Assembly (NCBI RefSeq): GCF_026626635.1
Contig: NZ_JAPNKA010000001.1
Span: forward strand, 620,001 to 684,000
Reading direction: 5' to 3'
Origin: Archangium lansingense
Lineage (GTDB): Bacteria > Myxococcota > Myxococcia > Myxococcales > Myxococcaceae
DNA length: 64,000 nt
Under the pieces are notes generated by a model. The model did no database searches. It saw only the letters and a program-made list of their open reading frames with translations, and had not been told where the DNA came from. A program made the translations under genes and the position numbers. How positions within the stretch are numbered: the stretch's first letter is position 1; each line of letters opens with the position of its first letter. Below are positions 51,041 through 60,051 of this stretch, in pieces.

Positions 51041-54000
51041 ATGACGACTTCCTCCCGTGCCTGGTCCTTCCGGCGGAGTTCGCTCCCTCTGGGACTGTTT
51101 CTCCTGAGCGCCGTGCTCCTGCTGCTGGGGAGCGTGGCGGGTTGTGCCCGGAGCGAAGCCCCACCACCGCCTGTCGAGGCCCGGGTGGAGGGCTATTGGC
51201 TGCAACCCCTCGCGAACGGCAGCCGGATGGCGCCGTGCTCGCATGGCCACCACGCCTGGTCATGGTCTCCGGGCCGGGTCGGTCTATGGCTGGTGGACGA
51301 GGCGGGTCGTGAGCACGCCATCGAGGGCTTCGGGGACGAGGACATGCGGGTGGAGCAGGTGGTTCCCACCGCGAATCCCGAGCGGGCGTGGGTCTTCGTG
51401 CGGTTACCGTCGTCCTACATGTCGGGCAGTGCGCTCTACCTGGTGGACCACCAGAAGCTCCTCCGGCAGCGCGTGGTGTCCTCGCAGGAGTTGAGGTTCG
51501 TGCCGTCCGAGGGGCGCGAGCGGCTCTGGGTGGTCTCCAATTTCAACCTGCAGCGGCTGCAGAGCATCGACGCCGCTGGCGACGTGAAGTCGGTGAACCT
51601 CACCACCTCCGGGCCGGGATGGATCACCGCACGCGAGATGCTGCCCGTGGCGGAGGGGCGGCAGGGCTGGTTGGTGCTGGACCAGGGCCTCTTCCACGTG
51701 GACCCGCAGGTGGGCACTTCGCCCAACTCGCGGCCCCTGCCCGTGCATAACGTGGGGGCGCTGCTCCCCACCCGGCAGCCCCACCAGGCCTGGGTGCTCG
51801 CGGATCAGTCCGGGGGGGGCGGGATAGGGTTCTTCCTCGCGAGCCGCGAGGGGGTGAGGACCGTGGCGACGCCGCTGCTCGCCGGCACCGGCGTCTGGCG
51901 GATCTTCGCCCACCGCGATGCCAACTTCGTCTGGGCGTTGCGGACCCCTTCCGGTATGTCGTGGGAGTTGAAGCTCGTGGGGCTCGACGGGAAGGTGGTC
52001 GGCCCGGGCGTGCAGTTGGAGGGAAGGCCCTTCGTGGAGCGCTCGCCGGACGGGCACCTCTGGGTGAGTGACGAGCAGCGCATCTACCTGCTGGGAGAGG
52101 GCGGAGAAGAGGTGGCGCGCAGCGCGGACGCGGAGGGGCTGGGCCGGGTCCAACTCTTTCCGCTGTCGGCGGAGCGCGCCTGGGTGGTGACGGGGGACGG
52201 TGGAGTTCGCCTGCTGTCCGTGAAGGGGCGGGTCATCACCTCGGGCGACCAATCGGTGAGGGGCTTTCACGAGCCTCGCTTGATGGGGATGGACGAGCAC
52301 GGGGGCTGGTTGCTGTCGGACGGTGGGACGCGGCTTCACCGTCTCACGCTCGGGCCGGGCGGGCTCCAGGCCACGCAAGTGCTCGAGGGCGCGGGGTTGA
52401 ACGACGTGTTCCCCATTCGGGGCACCGGCCGCGCCTGGGTGACGGGCATCCCGAGGGGCTACTTGTACGGACCGGCCTCGGAGGTGGGGCGTGTGCGGGT
52501 GGGCTTCGCGGGCGGTGCCAGCCTCGAGCGCGACGCGAAGGGCAAGGTCCAGGTAGAGGGCCGGCTGGAGGCGGGTGCGCCGCTGGAGTCGCTGGAGCTC
52601 GACTGGCCCGGGCTCGCGCAGGCGACGAAGGCGGGACGCTCGCTGCGGCTCGAGCTGCGCGCGGAGGACGGCAAGGGAGAGCTGGCGGGGAAGGGGGAGC
52701 GGCGTCTCGCGGAGCCGGCCGACTTGCTCTTCCAGTGGACCGCGCCGCCGGGAAGCGCGGAGCAGAGCTACCGCGCCGTGGTGTCGCACGAGGTGGAGAA
52801 CGGCACCCGCCTCACCGCCACCTTCCAACATGTGCCCTTCGGCGTGCCGTTGCTCGACCGCGTCTGGGTTCGCACCGTGCTGGCATGCCTCGCGGTGACA
52901 TTGCTGCTGCTGTTGCCCATGGTGCTGTTGCGTCCTTCGGCTGCGCCTCGCAGGTGGTTGCCGCTCGCCGGCTATGTCGTCACCGGCGTGGGGGCGGGCG
53001 GTGGCGAGCTACTGGGGCTGTTGGGTGAGCTGCGCATCCACCTGCCCTCGGTACTGGCCGTGACGTGCGCCGAGCTGGTGCTGTGCGCGGGGCTGGGACT
53101 GGTGTCGCCGGCTGTGTTTCGCCGGCTCGTCTTCACCCATCCGTTCTCCTGGGCCGCCGCGCCGTTGCTGCGCTGGCCGGCCTTCCGACGCCGCTTCTTC
53201 GCCGCACATGTTCGGCAGGTTCGCCGCCGAGTGGATGTGGCCTCGGCCCAGGCCAACGGTGAGGTGTTCGTGGAGCTCTCCTCGCACGTCACCGAGTACG
53301 CGGGGCCCGGAGTGCCGCCCTCGCCCTCGGAGCGCACGGCCGAGGAGCTGTGCGGATTGCTCACGCGCGAGCGCGCGCACTTGCTCATTCAATGCGCAGG
53401 AGGCCGGGGAAAGAGCGCTCTCTTGAGGCGGCTGGTGCGGCTGTCGCTGGAGCACTTCGAGAAGCAGCCGTCCTCGCCGCTGCCCGTGTTCATCGACCCG
53501 GCGGCGGAGGACCTGGAGACGGCCGCGAAGGAGGCACTCCAGGACCTGGGGCTGCCAGAGGGGCTGAGGGACGCGCTGCTGGAGTCGGGGGACTTCTTCC
53601 TGGTGCTGGACGGCCTCACCGAGTCGAAGCTGGAGCCGGAGGCGCTGCGCCGCTACCTGGAGCGGGAGATGGGGCTGCACGCGCCAGTGCTGTTGTCGGC
53701 GCGGCCCAACGAGGCCTACCGGACGGCGATGGCGCACGCGCTGCGCTGGATGGCGGTGGAGCCCAAGCGGCTGGATGCGGCGGGGCTGGAGCGCTTCCAG
53801 GCGGCGTACCCGGGCCCGGACGGCAAGCCGGTGCCGCTCTCCGAGTCTCTCCAGCGTATCTGCCGGGGGCGTGCGGCGGACGGGACGTATGTGCCCATCC
53901 TGGTGCGCCTGGCGCTGCGCTTCGGCGCGGGAGGGGTGGACAGCGTCATCAACCTCTACCGGGCCGTGTTCGCGGGGCTGTTGAAGCAGGAGCCGGACGA

Positions 54001-54667
54001 CGCGGCGACCTCGGAGATGCTGACGTTCGCGGAGGCGCTGTGCCTGGGCAGCTATTGGGAGCACCGCAGCCGGCTCATCGTGTTCCGCGACAGCCCGGAT
54101 GAGTCGAAGCTGAGGCGGCTGCTGGACGCGGGGCTGCTGGTGTCAGCGGACGCGAGGCCGGGGCCGGTGCCCACGCACGTGCGCTTCTTCCATGACTCGA
54201 TGCAGAGCTACCTCACGGCGCGGGCGCTGTACGCGCGGCACGCATCGCAGGCGCAGTGGGACTGCCTGTGGCGGGCAGCGGGCGAGCCGGGCTTCGCACG
54301 CGAGCAGTCGGACCTGATGACGGAGGCAGGCTCGGAGCTGTTCCAGATGTGCTCCTACGTCTTCGGGTACGACGCGAGGCTGAAGGCCGAGCTGAGGCGG
54401 CACCTGGACCTGTGCGCGGAGGCGAACGACGAGCGGCTCAACAAGGAGGGCATCCTGGCGGCGGTGCCGGAGGAGCTGAGACCCGCGCTGCGCAAATCCG
54501 GCCGGGTGCTGTCGCCGGGACTGCTGCTGAGCGAGGCGAGCCGCGTATGCGAGGAGTACGCGGACGGAGAGTCACTCTTCCTGCTCTACGCACGAATCGC
54601 CCCGCTGGCGTGGCCCTGGAAGCCAGAAGGTGAGCCTCTCCCTTCGACTCAGACGGACGCCGCCTGA
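51041..54667 (+). CDS. Membrane NACHT-type NTPase with N-terminal extracytoplasmic beta-propeller
   Basis: A 1,208-residue protein. The N-terminus is a lipoprotein-type signal (LLLLGSVAGC, Cys35). Residues 40-560 hold about nine repeats ending in (A/L/G)WV or WL, for example RAWVFVRLP, RLWVVSNFN, QAWVLADQS, HLWVSDEQR and RAWVVTGDG, spaced near 45 residues as in a beta-propeller. Three helices follow (about 612-632, 640-663, 668-693); basic residues after the first and third put the C-terminus in the cytoplasm. There lies a NACHT-like domain: Walker A AGGRGKSALL near 790, Walker B FFLVLDGLTES, and sensor segment VLLSARPNE. A helical C-terminal part follows. Role unknown; signal transduction or defence is inferred. 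Confidence 0.75.
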   Translation: MTTSSRAWSFRRSSLPLGLFLLSAVLLLLGSVAGCARSEAPPPPVEARVEGYWLQPLANGSRMAPCSHGHHAWSWSPGRVGLWLVDEAGREHAIEGFGDEDMRVEQVVPTANPERAWVFVRLPSSYMSGSALYLVDHQKLLRQRVVSSQELRFVPSEGRERLWVVSNFNLQRLQSIDAAGDVKSVNLTTSGPGWITAREMLPVAEGRQGWLVLDQGLFHVDPQVGTSPNSRPLPVHNVGALLPTRQPHQAWVLADQSGGGGIGFFLASREGVRTVATPLLAGTGVWRIFAHRDANFVWALRTPSGMSWELKLVGLDGKVVGPGVQLEGRPFVERSPDGHLWVSDEQRIYLLGEGGEEVARSADAEGLGRVQLFPLSAERAWVVTGDGGVRLLSVKGRVITSGDQSVRGFHEPRLMGMDEHGGWLLSDGGTRLHRLTLGPGGLQATQVLEGAGLNDVFPIRGTGRAWVTGIPRGYLYGPASEVGRVRVGFAGGASLERDAKGKVQVEGRLEAGAPLESLELDWPGLAQATKAGRSLRLELRAEDGKGELAGKGERRLAEPADLLFQWTAPPGSAEQSYRAVVSHEVENGTRLTATFQHVPFGVPLLDRVWVRTVLACLAVTLLLLLPMVLLRPSAAPRRWLPLAGYVVTGVGAGGGELLGLLGELRIHLPSVLAVTCAELVLCAGLGLVSPAVFRRLVFTHPFSWAAAPLLRWPAFRRRFFAAHVRQVRRRVDVASAQANGEVFVELSSHVTEYAGPGVPPSPSERTAEELCGLLTRERAHLLIQCAGGRGKSALLRRLVRLSLEHFEKQPSSPLPVFIDPAAEDLETAAKEALQDLGLPEGLRDALLESGDFFLVLDGLTESKLEPEALRRYLEREMGLHAPVLLSARPNEAYRTAMAHALRWMAVEPKRLDAAGLERFQAAYPGPDGKPVPLSESLQRICRGRAADGTYVPILVRLALRFGAGGVDSVINLYRAVFAGLLKQEPDDAATSEMLTFAEALCLGSYWEHRSRLIVFRDSPDESKLRRLLDAGLLVSADARPGPVPTHVRFFHDSMQSYLTARALYARHASQAQWDCLWRAAGEPGFAREQSDLMTEAGSELFQMCSYVFGYDARLKAELRRHLDLCAEANDERLNKEGILAAVPEELRPALRKSGRVLSPGLLLSEASRVCEEYADGESLFLLYARIAPLAWPWKPEGEPLPSTQTDAA

Positions 54668-54707
54668 GCATCCAAGTCACCCAAGTCACCCTCTAACAAC
54701 CTCCTCT

Positions 54708-54728
54708 CCCTCTCCCCTCGGGAGAGGG
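54708..54728. terminator. Hairpin, copy 3 of the dispersed element
   Basis: CCCTCTCCC (54708-54716), CTC, GGGAGAGGG (54720-54728), followed by TCGGGGTGAGGG. The stem is identical to those at 18092 and 33135. It lies 40 bases after the NACHT gene and fits a terminator for it. Confidence 0.55.
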
Positions 54729-54829
54729 TCGGGGTGAGGGTATCTCGTGTCCAGAGTTCCCCACTCGTGCCCCCCACTCTCGGAACCGTGACACCCGGGG
54801 CTTCACCCCGAGCCCGCGAATGACTACGG

Positions 54830-55600
54830 ATGGCGGCGTACACCGTGCCCGTTACCCTGCCAGCTCATGCCGCCGCGGTGCTCCCATTCTTCCGGCTGTC
54901 CCGGAGGGGAGTGCTACCCACTGCGCTTGTCGTTGGAGCCTGTGCGCCGGACCTCTCCTACCTGTACGCGGTGCGCAGGCTGGGGGACTACGCGCACGAG
55001 TTTCCCGGCTTCATCCTCTTCTGCGTGCCCGTGGGGCTCGCCGTGCTGGTATGGCTGGAGGCGCTCATCCTGCCTGCGCTGAGGCTCGCCCTGCCCGAGG
55101 TAGCGGGGGTGCAATGGGGCCGCTTCGCGCGCACCGAGGGCCTGCCGCGCACGCCGCTCGCCTGGTGGGCCACGGTGGCGGCGCTGGTGCTCGGAGCCAC
55201 CACCCATCTCCTCTGGGATGGCTTCACCCACCACGGCATGTGGCCCGCGGACGTGCTCTACCCGGACGTCCGCGTCCCGGTGGGGAGCAGGGAGCTTCCT
55301 CTGGCCCGTGTCCTCCAGCACACGTCCTCGCTGGTGGGCTCGCTCGTGGTGCTCGGGTACATGGCGCGCCGCTACCGGTACCTGGAGCCGGTGCCTGGGG
55401 GCTCCTGGGCCGACTGCCTCCGCGTGCTGCTGCCCATGGCGGTCGGGGCGCTTCTGGGACTCGCGCTGCGGCTGTCGCGCTTCCAGGACATGGGAGCGCT
55501 GGAGGCGCAGGTGTGGTGGGCCTTCTGGCCCACGGTGACGGGGGCGCTTGCCGGACTCACCGTGGGGTGTGTGCTCGTCCGGTGGCGAAGGCCGTCATGA
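54830..55600 (+). CDS. DUF4184 family membrane protein
   Basis: A 256-residue membrane protein with about six helices. The N-terminal pattern VTLPAHAAAVLPFFRLSRRG and LVVGACAPDLSYLYAV, then TTHLLWDGFTHHG near 130, matches the DUF4184 family; the His and Asp residues (PAHAA, APD, THLLWDGFTHH) are reminiscent of metal-dependent membrane hydrolases but activity is not shown. A GTG at 54845 is an alternative start closer to the family's usual N-terminus. Single gene. Confidence 0.85.
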   Translation: MAAYTVPVTLPAHAAAVLPFFRLSRRGVLPTALVVGACAPDLSYLYAVRRLGDYAHEFPGFILFCVPVGLAVLVWLEALILPALRLALPEVAGVQWGRFARTEGLPRTPLAWWATVAALVLGATTHLLWDGFTHHGMWPADVLYPDVRVPVGSRELPLARVLQHTSSLVGSLVVLGYMARRYRYLEPVPGGSWADCLRVLLPMAVGALLGLALRLSRFQDMGALEAQVWWAFWPTVTGALAGLTVGCVLVRWRRPS

Positions 55601-55606
55601 CGGGCG

Positions 55607-56031
55607 GCGCTCCACCTGCTCCCGAGCCCGCCGGCGCTGGTCGAGCAACTGCCGCACTCTGCGCGCCATGTCCGCGTGGATGAGAAGGGCGACGTGCTCG
55701 ATTGGTCCTATGAGCTTTGGTCGACTCCCCATGGCACACGGCCGGGCGGAGACCCTGGCAACCTGCTGGCGGGCCGCTCATTGGCCCAGCCCTTTCCCAT
55801 GCCGGTCCCGAGGAACAGCGGACCGCCGAACTACACCGTGGCCTCGGCGCCTACGGCAACGTGTTCGCCATCGAGTCCTTCATGGACGAGCTGGCCCATG
55901 CGGCGCGGGCAGACCCGGTCGAGTTCCGGCTTCGCCAGCTTCAGGACGCGAGGGCCAGGGCTGTCATCCAACGCGAAAGGGTTCGGGCTTCGGGCAGTGG
56001 GCCCCCGAGTCGAGATGAGACGCGAGGGTAG
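55607..56031 (+). pseudogene. Xanthine dehydrogenase-family molybdopterin subunit, central fragment
   Basis: Two frames encode pieces of one protein. From about 55670 one frame reads VRVDEKGDVLDWSYELWS, then GTRPGGDPGNLLAG and LAQPFPMP. From about 55835 another frame reads LGAYGNVFAIESFMDELAHA and ADPVEFRLRQLQDARARAV, ending at 56031. These are consecutive central motifs of molybdopterin-binding subunits of xanthine dehydrogenase/aldehyde oxidase-type enzymes (about 700 residues or more). The segment usually between them is shortened and the frame shifts. Both ends of the gene and its iron-sulfur and FAD partner genes are missing. A dead remnant. Confidence 0.75.
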
Positions 56032-56056
56032 CCTCCTGTCTGCCGCCGTGGAGACC

Positions 56057-57265
56057 TCAGCGCTTGAAGGTATCCACCGCCTGACGGCCCACCGCGGGGT
56101 CGTCGGTGAAGAATCCGTCGATACCGGTCTCGAGGTACTTCTGAATCTCCGTCACCGAGCCGGAGGGATTGCGCGTGGCGTCGTCACCCTGCGCCTTGAG
56201 CGGCGCGGGCAGGAAGGCATTCTCCGGCCGGAAGGTGTACGGGAAGACCAGCAGGCCGGCCGCATGGGCGTTGCGCACGAGGTCCGTCGGCTTCTCGAAG
56301 TTGCCGGAGCTGTCCACGTTGATGATCGTCAGCTTGTAGGGCCCGACACCCTTGGCGTAGGTGGCGACCTCCTTCATGCCCGCCTCGGTCATCAGCTCGT
56401 TGTAGGTGCGCGAGTCACCGGCGACGACGAAGTCGTAGGGCTTCTTGTCCCGGGCATCCATGAGCTGCACCAGCTTCCAGTTCGGCTGCGAGCCGCCGAG
56501 CTTCTGGTGCAGGGCCTTGAGGTTGGCCACCTCGAAGGACTGGATGTAGACGGTGGCCTTGCTCTCGGAGAACTCGTTGGCGCGCAGCGTCTCGACGAGC
56601 CGGTCCTCCATCGCCAGGTTCACGGACTGGAAGTACGTCGGGTGCTTGGTCTCCGGGTAGAGGTGGATGGTGCGGCCGGTGCTGGCCGACAGCTCCTGGG
56701 CCAGGGCGATGACCTCGGCGAGCGTGGGAATCTCGAACTGGTCATTGAACGACTTGTTGCTCGGGCGGGCCTGGGGGATGCGCTCGCGAGCACGCAGTTC
56801 CTTGAGCTCGGCCAGCGTGAAGTCCTCGGTGAACCAGCCGGTGTACTGGACGCCGTCGATCGTCTTCGTTGTCTTTCGGTCCGCGAACTTCGCCACCTCC
56901 GACACGTTGGTGGTGCCGGAGATCTCGTTCTCGTGACGGGCCACGAGCACGCCGTCCTTCGTGGAGACCAGGTCCGGCTCGATGATGTCCGCGCCGTCCT
57001 CGACGGCCTTGCGGTAGCTGGCCAGGGTGTGCTCCGGCCGCAGCGCGCTGGCACCGCGATGGCCGACCACGAGCACCTTGTCGACGAGTGGGGCCGAGAG
57101 GTTGGTGCAGCCGGTCATGGAAAAGGCGAACGCCGCCGCGAGCGCGGACGAGCGGAGGACGTGGTGGAAGGAGAAGCGAAGCGGATGACGGCGGTTTGCA
57201 TTCGAGAGCAGAGGGGATCTCCGGGTTCGTGACGTGTACGTCGTGAGCGGCCGAGGACGTAGCAA
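56057..57265 (-). CDS. glpQ: Exported glycerophosphodiester phosphodiesterase
   Basis: A 402-residue predicted lipoprotein GDPD. The lipobox is SMTGC (Cys53), and catalysis is marked by HRGAS and RPEHT near residues 69-80, EPDLVSTKDG near 97 and HENEISGTT. Later come the family segments IPTLAEVIALAQEL, LYPETKHPTYF and the C-terminal DGFFTDDPAVGRQ. It hydrolyses glycerophosphodiesters from phospholipids to glycerol 3-phosphate and alcohols. The only start that includes the signal is TTG 57265, with no clear Shine-Dalgarno. It is divergent from the S9 peptidase gene. Confidence 0.9.
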   Translation of the reverse strand: MLRPRPLTTYTSRTRRSPLLSNANRRHPLRFSFHHVLRSSALAAAFAFSMTGCTNLSAPLVDKVLVVGHRGASALRPEHTLASYRKAVEDGADIIEPDLVSTKDGVLVARHENEISGTTNVSEVAKFADRKTTKTIDGVQYTGWFTEDFTLAELKELRARERIPQARPSNKSFNDQFEIPTLAEVIALAQELSASTGRTIHLYPETKHPTYFQSVNLAMEDRLVETLRANEFSESKATVYIQSFEVANLKALHQKLGGSQPNWKLVQLMDARDKKPYDFVVAGDSRTYNELMTEAGMKEVATYAKGVGPYKLTIINVDSSGNFEKPTDLVRNAHAAGLLVFPYTFRPENAFLPAPLKAQGDDATRNPSGSVTEIQKYLETGIDGFFTDDPAVGRQAVDTFKR

Positions 57266-57357
57266 CCAGAGATGACAGACTGGTGAACAGCAGGGAAATA
57301 CAGCGTCAAGCGGTTGGGTTCACGTGCCTTCCATTCGACTGTTAGGGTTCGCGCACA

Positions 57358-59379
57358 ATGACCCTCCGAACCCTCACCCCCCTGCTCGTGTCGCTGCTGA
57401 CGGGTACTCCCGAGGCGCTTGCCCAGCCTGCGCAGAAGCCCGCCGCTCAGTCGCCCTCCACGGTTCAAGGTATTGCCCCGCTGCCCGGCCAGCCCAACCT
57501 GCTCGCCAGTGGCGTGCCCGAGATTCCTCCCGAGCTGCGCAAGCGCGTCCTTCAGTACCTCGAGGCGCGCTCGGCGAACTTGATGGACGTGAGCCGGGAC
57601 GGCAAGCAGGTGCTCATCTCCACCCGCTTCGCGGACACCAACCAGCTCCACGTGGTGGAGCAGCCCATGGGCGCTCGCTTTCAGCTCACCTTCACGCCGG
57701 AGCCCATCAACACCGCCAGCTTCCATCCCAACGACCCGAACACCGTCTTCTTCATGCAGGACGTGGGCGGCGGTGAGTTCTTCCAGGTGTACCGGCTCGA
57801 CCGGCGCAACGGCCGCTCCGAGCTGCTCACCGACGGCAAGAGCCGCCACGAGGTGCTCTCGATCTCGGAGGATGGGCGTTGGCTCGCCTACAGTGGCACC
57901 GGCCGTAACGGCAAGGACACCGACGTCTACCTGGCTCCCACGGAGAACCCGAAGCAGGCCCGCCGTCTCACCGAGTCCGAGGGCACCTGGTACCCCGGCG
58001 ACTTCTCGCGCGACGGCTCCCGGCTGCTCATCACCCAGTACCGCGCCGCGGATGACTCCGATCTGCACGTGGTGGACGTGAAGACGGGCGAGCGCCGCCA
58101 GCTCACCCCGAAGGAGGGCAAGGGCAGCCTCGACGGCGCCGTCCTCACGCCGGATGGCAAGAGCGCCTATGTCGTCACCGACCGCTACAGCGACTTCTCC
58201 GAGCTCTACAAGCTGGAGCTCGACAAGGTGCCCTACACCTCCGCGCCTCCGTCCCTCACGAAGTCCATTCGCTGGAACGTGGAGGGCATTGCGCTCTCGG
58301 ATGATGGCAAGACGCTCGCCGTGAACACGAACGAGGACGGTTACAGCCGGCTGTACCTCCTGGACACGAAGCGTGGCTCGCTGACCCCGGTGGAGCTGCC
58401 CCGGGGCGTGATGGCGAGGTTCGGCTTCCCGCGCGGGCGCTCGGACGTGCTCTTCTATGGAATCAGCACCTCGAAGTCGCCCGTGGACGTGTACCTGCTC
58501 GACCTGCGCACGAAGAAGAGCACCCGCTGGACGCGCTCGGAGGTGGGCGGCCTGGACACGGACACCTTCGTGGAGCCCGAGCTGGTGCGCTACAAGTCCA
58601 AGGACGGGGTGGAGGTGCCCGCGTTCCTCTACCTGCCGCGCGAGCGCAAGGGCAAGGTGCCCGTGGTCACCATCTTCCACGGTGGCCCCGAGGGGCAGAG
58701 CCGGCCGTACTTGAGTACCTTCACCCAGTACCTCGCGGTGGAGATGGGCATGGCGGTGCTGGTGCCCAACGTGCGGGGCTCGGATGGTTATGGCAAGGCG
58801 TTCCGCGCCATGGATGATGGGGTGAAGCGCGAGCAGAGCCTCGCGGATATTGGCGCCACGCTCGACTACATCGCCTCGCGCTCGGAGCTGGACGCCTCGC
58901 GCGTGGGCGTGTACGGCGGCTCCTACGGGGGCTACATGGTGCTTGCCAGCGCCACCTTCTTCCCCGAGCGCTTCAAGGCCGCGGTGGACGTGGTGGGCAT
59001 CTCCTCGCTGCCCACCTTCCTGCAGAACACCCAGGCCTACCGCCGCGACCTGCGCCGCGCCGAGTACGGCGACGAGCGCGACCCCGAGGTGCGCAAGGTG
59101 CAGGAGCGCATCTCGCCCCTCAACTCCGTGGAGCGCATCAAGGCCGCGCTCTTCGTGCAGCAGGGCGCCAATGACCCGCGCGTGCCCCAGTCCGAGGCGG
59201 AGCAGATCGTCAAGGCGGTGCGCGCCCGGGGCGCGGACGTCTGGTACATGCTCGCGCTCGACGAGGGCCACGGCTTCGGGAAGAAGCCCAACAAGGACAC
59301 CATCACCATGGCCACCTTCCTCTTCCTGGAGAAGCACCTGGGCTCGCCTGCCGGCACGTCCACCGGCTCCATCAAGTAG
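57358..59379 (+). CDS. Exported S9-family prolyl oligopeptidase-like peptidase
   Basis: A 673-residue exported serine peptidase. The signal MTLRTLTPLLVSLLTGTPEALA is followed by a TolB/DPP-type propeller (about 60-405, blades such as ISEDGRWLAYSG, SRDGSRLLITQY, LSDDGKTLAVNT). The catalytic domain has the nucleophile in GGSYGGYM (Ser near 522), Asp in GANDPRVP (near 606) and His in DEGHGFGK (near 638). It cleaves small peptides, probably outside the cytoplasm, fitting a proteolytic predator. It shares a 92-base divergent region with the GDPD gene. Confidence 0.93.
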   Translation: MTLRTLTPLLVSLLTGTPEALAQPAQKPAAQSPSTVQGIAPLPGQPNLLASGVPEIPPELRKRVLQYLEARSANLMDVSRDGKQVLISTRFADTNQLHVVEQPMGARFQLTFTPEPINTASFHPNDPNTVFFMQDVGGGEFFQVYRLDRRNGRSELLTDGKSRHEVLSISEDGRWLAYSGTGRNGKDTDVYLAPTENPKQARRLTESEGTWYPGDFSRDGSRLLITQYRAADDSDLHVVDVKTGERRQLTPKEGKGSLDGAVLTPDGKSAYVVTDRYSDFSELYKLELDKVPYTSAPPSLTKSIRWNVEGIALSDDGKTLAVNTNEDGYSRLYLLDTKRGSLTPVELPRGVMARFGFPRGRSDVLFYGISTSKSPVDVYLLDLRTKKSTRWTRSEVGGLDTDTFVEPELVRYKSKDGVEVPAFLYLPRERKGKVPVVTIFHGGPEGQSRPYLSTFTQYLAVEMGMAVLVPNVRGSDGYGKAFRAMDDGVKREQSLADIGATLDYIASRSELDASRVGVYGGSYGGYMVLASATFFPERFKAAVDVVGISSLPTFLQNTQAYRRDLRRAEYGDERDPEVRKVQERISPLNSVERIKAALFVQQGANDPRVPQSEAEQIVKAVRARGADVWYMLALDEGHGFGKKPNKDTITMATFLFLEKHLGSPAGTSTGSIK

Positions 59380-59430
59380 GAGCGGGAGAGGGCACACGCT
59401 CGTGACGGAGTCGGTGTAGACTGCTCCGTC

Positions 59431-60051
59431 ATGTACCGTACAGAGGACCTCAGCGCCCGGACCGAGGAGCTGATCCGCGCCGGCCGTCTCTTCTTCGAGC
59501 GCGGCTGGGTGCCGGCCACGGCGGGCAACTTCTCGGCGCGTCTGGACGAGAACCACCTCGTCATCACCGCCTCCGGCCGCCACAAGGGCGAGTTGGATGC
59601 GGATGGCTTCCTGGTGATGGGGCAGGGGGGCGAGGTGCTCTCCCCGGGCCGAAAGCCCTCGGCGGAGACGGGGCTGCACCTGCAGCTCTATCGGCATGAG
59701 CCTTCCATTGGCTCGGTGCTGCACACGCACTCGCGCGGCTCCACGCTGTTGTCGAGGCTGAGCCCCGGGGGAGTGGTGCTCGAGGGGTACGAGGTGCTCA
59801 AGGCGCTGCCCGGCGTGGAGACGCATGAGACGCGCCTGGAGGTGCCTGTCTTCCCGAACGACCAGGACATCCCCCGGCTCGCGGCGCGCGTGGAGGAGTA
59901 CATGCGCGAGCACCCCGGTCTGCCCGGCTATCTCATCGAGGGCCACGGGCTGTACACCTGGGGGCGCACGGTGGCGGATGCCCGGCGGCACATCGAGGCG
60001 TTCGAGTTCCTGTTCGAGTGTGAGCTGGAGATGAGGAGACTGAAGCGATGA
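59431..60051 (+). CDS. mtnB: Methylthioribulose-1-phosphate dehydratase
   Basis: A 206-residue class II aldolase-fold enzyme of the methionine salvage pathway. Zinc-binding and catalytic segments are present: ATAGNFSARLDE at the start, GRKPSAETGLHLQLYRH with the acidic residue, SVLHTHSRGSTLLSRL with two His, and LIEGHGLYTWGRTVADARRH with a third. It converts 5-methylthioribulose-1-phosphate to diketomethylthiopentyl-1-phosphate. The gene overlaps mtnD by four bases (ATGA), the first of three consecutive salvage genes. mtnA and mtnK are not in the window. Confidence 0.95.
   Translation: MYRTEDLSARTEELIRAGRLFFERGWVPATAGNFSARLDENHLVITASGRHKGELDADGFLVMGQGGEVLSPGRKPSAETGLHLQLYRHEPSIGSVLHTHSRGSTLLSRLSPGGVVLEGYEVLKALPGVETHETRLEVPVFPNDQDIPRLAARVEEYMREHPGLPGYLIEGHGLYTWGRTVADARRHIEAFEFLFECELEMRRLKR

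Noticed and set aside
55676..57232. Long open frame opposite the GDPD gene
   Set aside because: It is antisense to a gene with clear family motifs, and its protein has only low-complexity GC-driven composition after the xanthine dehydrogenase fragment.
57115..59991. 958-codon open frame opposite the S9 peptidase and mtnB genes
   Set aside because: Antisense shadow caused by codon bias at high GC; no domain, and it crosses two well-supported genes.
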